Origin: Bacteroides sp. CAG:1060
GTDB taxonomy: Bacteria; Bacteroidota; Bacteroidia; Bacteroidales; UBA932
DNA length: 6,463 nucleotides
Direction: 5' to 3'
NCBI GenBank assembly: GCA_000432655.1
Contig: HF986307.1
Location: 20,216-26,678 of the forward strand
This document shows, in pieces, positions 4,734 to 6,463 of this stretch. The notes under the pieces are model-generated. The model was not told where the DNA came from. It did no database searches and worked only from the letters and a program-made list of their open reading frames with translations. The first letter of the stretch is position 1, and every line of letters starts with the position of its first letter. A program made the translations under genes and the position numbers.

Positions 4734-6023
4734 CTAAACTGGCGGTAAAATTGTACACTGGTTCTTCGGCAACTCGGCAATCCACTGGTGTGCGGCCGGT
4801 AATACTTGGCAATTCTTTCGATAATACTCGTCATTATACAGCATCCACAGGATGTTCCCATAGAAAGTGTCTGGAAGTGTCGGCTTGGGTGCATAGCCAT
4901 CGGTAATCATAACAAGGCCATCATAGTGATTGTCCAGAAAATAATCTATCGGCTCCTGGAAACAAGTTCCGCCACGACCCTCAATCTTTATTGACTTCTG
5001 TGCCTTCTTCATCGACATGACCTCTCCGTGCAGACCGACATCAAACAGAACCACATCAACATTCTCTACACCATACTTGAAGAATCGGTTGATGATGGAC
5101 AGTGCCTGGTCCACCTGTTTGTCATCTACGGAGCCACTCACATCGATGGCCACGAGTAATCGCGTCTCGAAATCTCGCTTGCTTCCCATGTATTGGAATC
5201 CATAGCGGCGGCTGGGAATCATGCGTGTTAAGCGGCGCTTGTTGCAAAGGACGGAAGCCCTGAATCTGGACAGGATAGTGCGGTAGTCAATGCAAACAAT
5301 GGTTGTCGCCTCGATTTCGTCTTTCAGCCCACCGGCAACGGAACCCCACTGTTTGCTGCGTTGCGCACGGCGGACGACTTCCTTTACCTGTTCTGCCGCC
5401 AGCTGATCTTCTTCCCATAGTTCTGCCTTATCTACAGCTTCCTTGATTAAGTCCTTGATAGGGTCGTCACAGGCTCCTTTATCTACACACTTATCCTCAT
5501 TATCGCTGTCTGGGTGACTATCTGGTTGTGATTTACATTCTTCATCATCTGAGGCTCCACCACCTCCATCATCGACAAAACCCTCCATATCATAAGTTGG
5601 AGAAATGCATTGCTGTGCCAACTGGTCTAAATATGTCTGCACTATTACGTAGTATTCCTCAAAGCAGAGACCTCTGTCATACCGGAGTCCCTGCGGCAAC
5701 TGAATGGACTGTATATTGTGGTAGTTACTACAGATCGTAACATCGCTGGCAATACCAAGCGTCGCCTTCTTGGCCTTGTAAGGCTGTCGCTGGTACGGGT
5801 GGCCCAGCAGGATGCGGATGACCTCAAACTTCAGGCGTTCTTTTATTGCTTCTTTCGTCCAGTCGGCCAGGATGTCCGGGTTGTACTCAATACGCATCTT
5901 CCCGGTACGCATCGGCACATGCATCTTCCTATTCTCCGCCAGCGTGTGGGTACACCAGGCAGAGAACAGAAGAGGCTCGGTCAGGAACCATCCTTCAACA
6001 ATATGGGAAATGATATCTTCCAT
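4734..6023 (-). CDS. VWA-like (DUF2201-type) protein with metallopeptidase-like N-domain
   Basis: A 429-residue protein. The C-terminal ~145 residues are a von Willebrand A-type domain with a complete MIDAS: DVSGS (D294, S296, S298), GGT (T353) and TDG (D375), expected to bind Mg2+ and a partner protein. The N-terminal domain resembles the putative metallopeptidase domain of DUF2201 (COG3864), including ILLGHP (71-76) and IASD (91-94). Where that family has HExxH, this one reads FEVIR (66-70), so the zinc site appears lost. Between the two lies an acidic, Gly/Asp/Ser-rich linker (about 144-190). Such proteins normally pair with a MoxR-type AAA+ ATPase, and one precedes it here. The preferred start is ATG 6023, which shares one base with the upstream stop (TGATG). 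An ATG at 6062 would add 13 residues and a 40-bp overlap. It is probably cytoplasmic. Confidence 0.9.
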   Translation of the reverse strand: MEDIISHIVEGWFLTEPLLFSAWCTHTLAENRKMHVPMRTGKMRIEYNPDILADWTKEAIKERLKFEVIRILLGHPYQRQPYKAKKATLGIASDVTICSNYHNIQSIQLPQGLRYDRGLCFEEYYVIVQTYLDQLAQQCISPTYDMEGFVDDGGGGASDDEECKSQPDSHPDSDNEDKCVDKGACDDPIKDLIKEAVDKAELWEEDQLAAEQVKEVVRRAQRSKQWGSVAGGLKDEIEATTIVCIDYRTILSRFRASVLCNKRRLTRMIPSRRYGFQYMGSKRDFETRLLVAIDVSGSVDDKQVDQALSIINRFFKYGVENVDVVLFDVGLHGEVMSMKKAQKSIKIEGRGGTCFQEPIDYFLDNHYDGLVMITDGYAPKPTLPDTFYGNILWMLYNDEYYRKNCQVLPAAHQWIAELPKNQCTILPPV

Positions 6024-6463
6024 CAGAGATTCTTGATAAAGTCGGTGATAGTCTTGAAGCACTTGGACGCCTTGCTCATCACGAAGAGGTTGGCTTTGGT
6101 GTAGGTGGAACCCTCGAAGATGGAGCAGAAATGGGCCATAGACTCCCGTTTACCGCTGAGGATCAGCCAGCTCATATATTTCAGGAGGTTTTCGGCAGCC
6201 TTGTCCTCGGCGCCCTGTTTTCCGTTCTCAATGCAGCGGAAGATACTTTCGTTGATGATGGCCAGGTCGTGGACCGGATACTTTTCCAAAGTGGATTTCT
6301 GGCGGTCGAAGTCCTTCAGAACGGACTCAGCGCTGATGACGGAACTTTTGTTGAAGCTCTCAAAGAACTCCGCTGCGGCATTGGCGCCCACGATGCCGGC
6401 AACAACCTTCTTGGTTGTGCCAGTGATGGTCTGGGTGTTTTTCAGGATGTCCGATACCCGCTC
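6023..6463 (-). CDS. C-terminus of probable MoxR-type AAA+ ATPase (partial)
   Basis: The frame is open from the right window edge to TGA 6025-6023, giving the last 146 residues. A GTG at 6391 is a possible start, but the 24 codons before it read as normal protein (ERVSDILKNTQTITGTTKKV and onward), so the gene continues outside the window. The fragment is helical, with no Walker or sensor motifs, which would lie upstream. Assignment to the C-terminal region of a MoxR-like ATPase rests mainly on context: a DUF2201/VWA protein begins exactly at its stop (TGATG), and that pairing is the usual one. Segments such as AHFCSIFEGSTY fit my memory of Bacteroides ATP-binding proteins in this position. 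A different helical protein cannot be excluded from this fragment alone. Confidence 0.6.
   Translation of the reverse strand, partial: ERVSDILKNTQTITGTTKKVVAGIVGANAAAEFFESFNKSSVISAESVLKDFDRQKSTLEKYPVHDLAIINESIFRCIENGKQGAEDKAAENLLKYMSWLILSGKRESMAHFCSIFEGSTYTKANLFVMSKASKCFKTITDFIKNL

Noticed and set aside
4732..4812. ATG at 4812 as the start of the 252-residue gene
   Set aside because: The extra 27 residues lie wholly over the end of the VWA gene, while ATG 4731 sits two bases after its stop.
6024..6062. ATG at 6062 as the start of the VWA-like gene
   Set aside because: It would add 13 residues and a 40-bp overlap; ATG 6023 gives a standard TGATG junction.

Overview
The window most resembles a gut-type member of the Bacteroidales, in either an accessory or a poorly characterised chromosomal region. 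Four things suggest this: GC content around 50%, weak Shine-Dalgarno signals with A-rich leaders, a TAnnTTTG-type -7 promoter element at 1910-1917, and protein families that I associate with Bacteroides and relatives. I see no rRNA, tRNA, CRISPR array, transposase or integrase.

Left part (1-1823, plus strand): two overlapping genes of unknown function. The first is cut by the window's left edge. The second, with a 26-bp overlap, encodes a 338-residue protein with a strongly basic middle; its N-terminus resembles a family I remember as DUF6557. Centre (1824-2372, plus strand): a leader region packed with short perfect inverted repeats and carrying a Bacteroides-type -7 element. It is followed by a 116-residue protein made of three 40-residue Asp-box-like repeats, and then by a possible 26-codon small ORF.

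Right part (2347-6463, minus strand): a tightly packed six-gene operon, read from high to low coordinates. It encodes the C-terminus of a probable MoxR-type AAA+ ATPase (cut by the right edge), a DUF2201/VWA-like protein with an intact MIDAS, an unknown 252-residue protein, a minimal 96-residue HExxH metallopeptidase-like protein, a single-HKD phospholipase D-like protein, and an MPPED/239AB-like metallophosphoesterase. The junctions are TGATG, TAG-cc-ATG, a 22-bp overlap, ATGA and ATGA, so the six genes are probably translated as one coupled unit.

The likely working model is a MoxR/VWA chaperone-like switch accompanied by three putative hydrolytic proteins: a peptidase, a phosphodiesterase or nuclease of the PLD fold, and a metallophosphoesterase. 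The VWA protein's N-terminal metallopeptidase-like domain appears to have lost its HExxH histidines, while a separate small HExxH protein sits two genes downstream. Two AT-rich blocks (about 3340-3730 and 4080-4730) inside this GC-richer operon suggest mosaic assembly. A role in conflict or stress response is a hypothesis drawn from this composition, not something the sequence proves.
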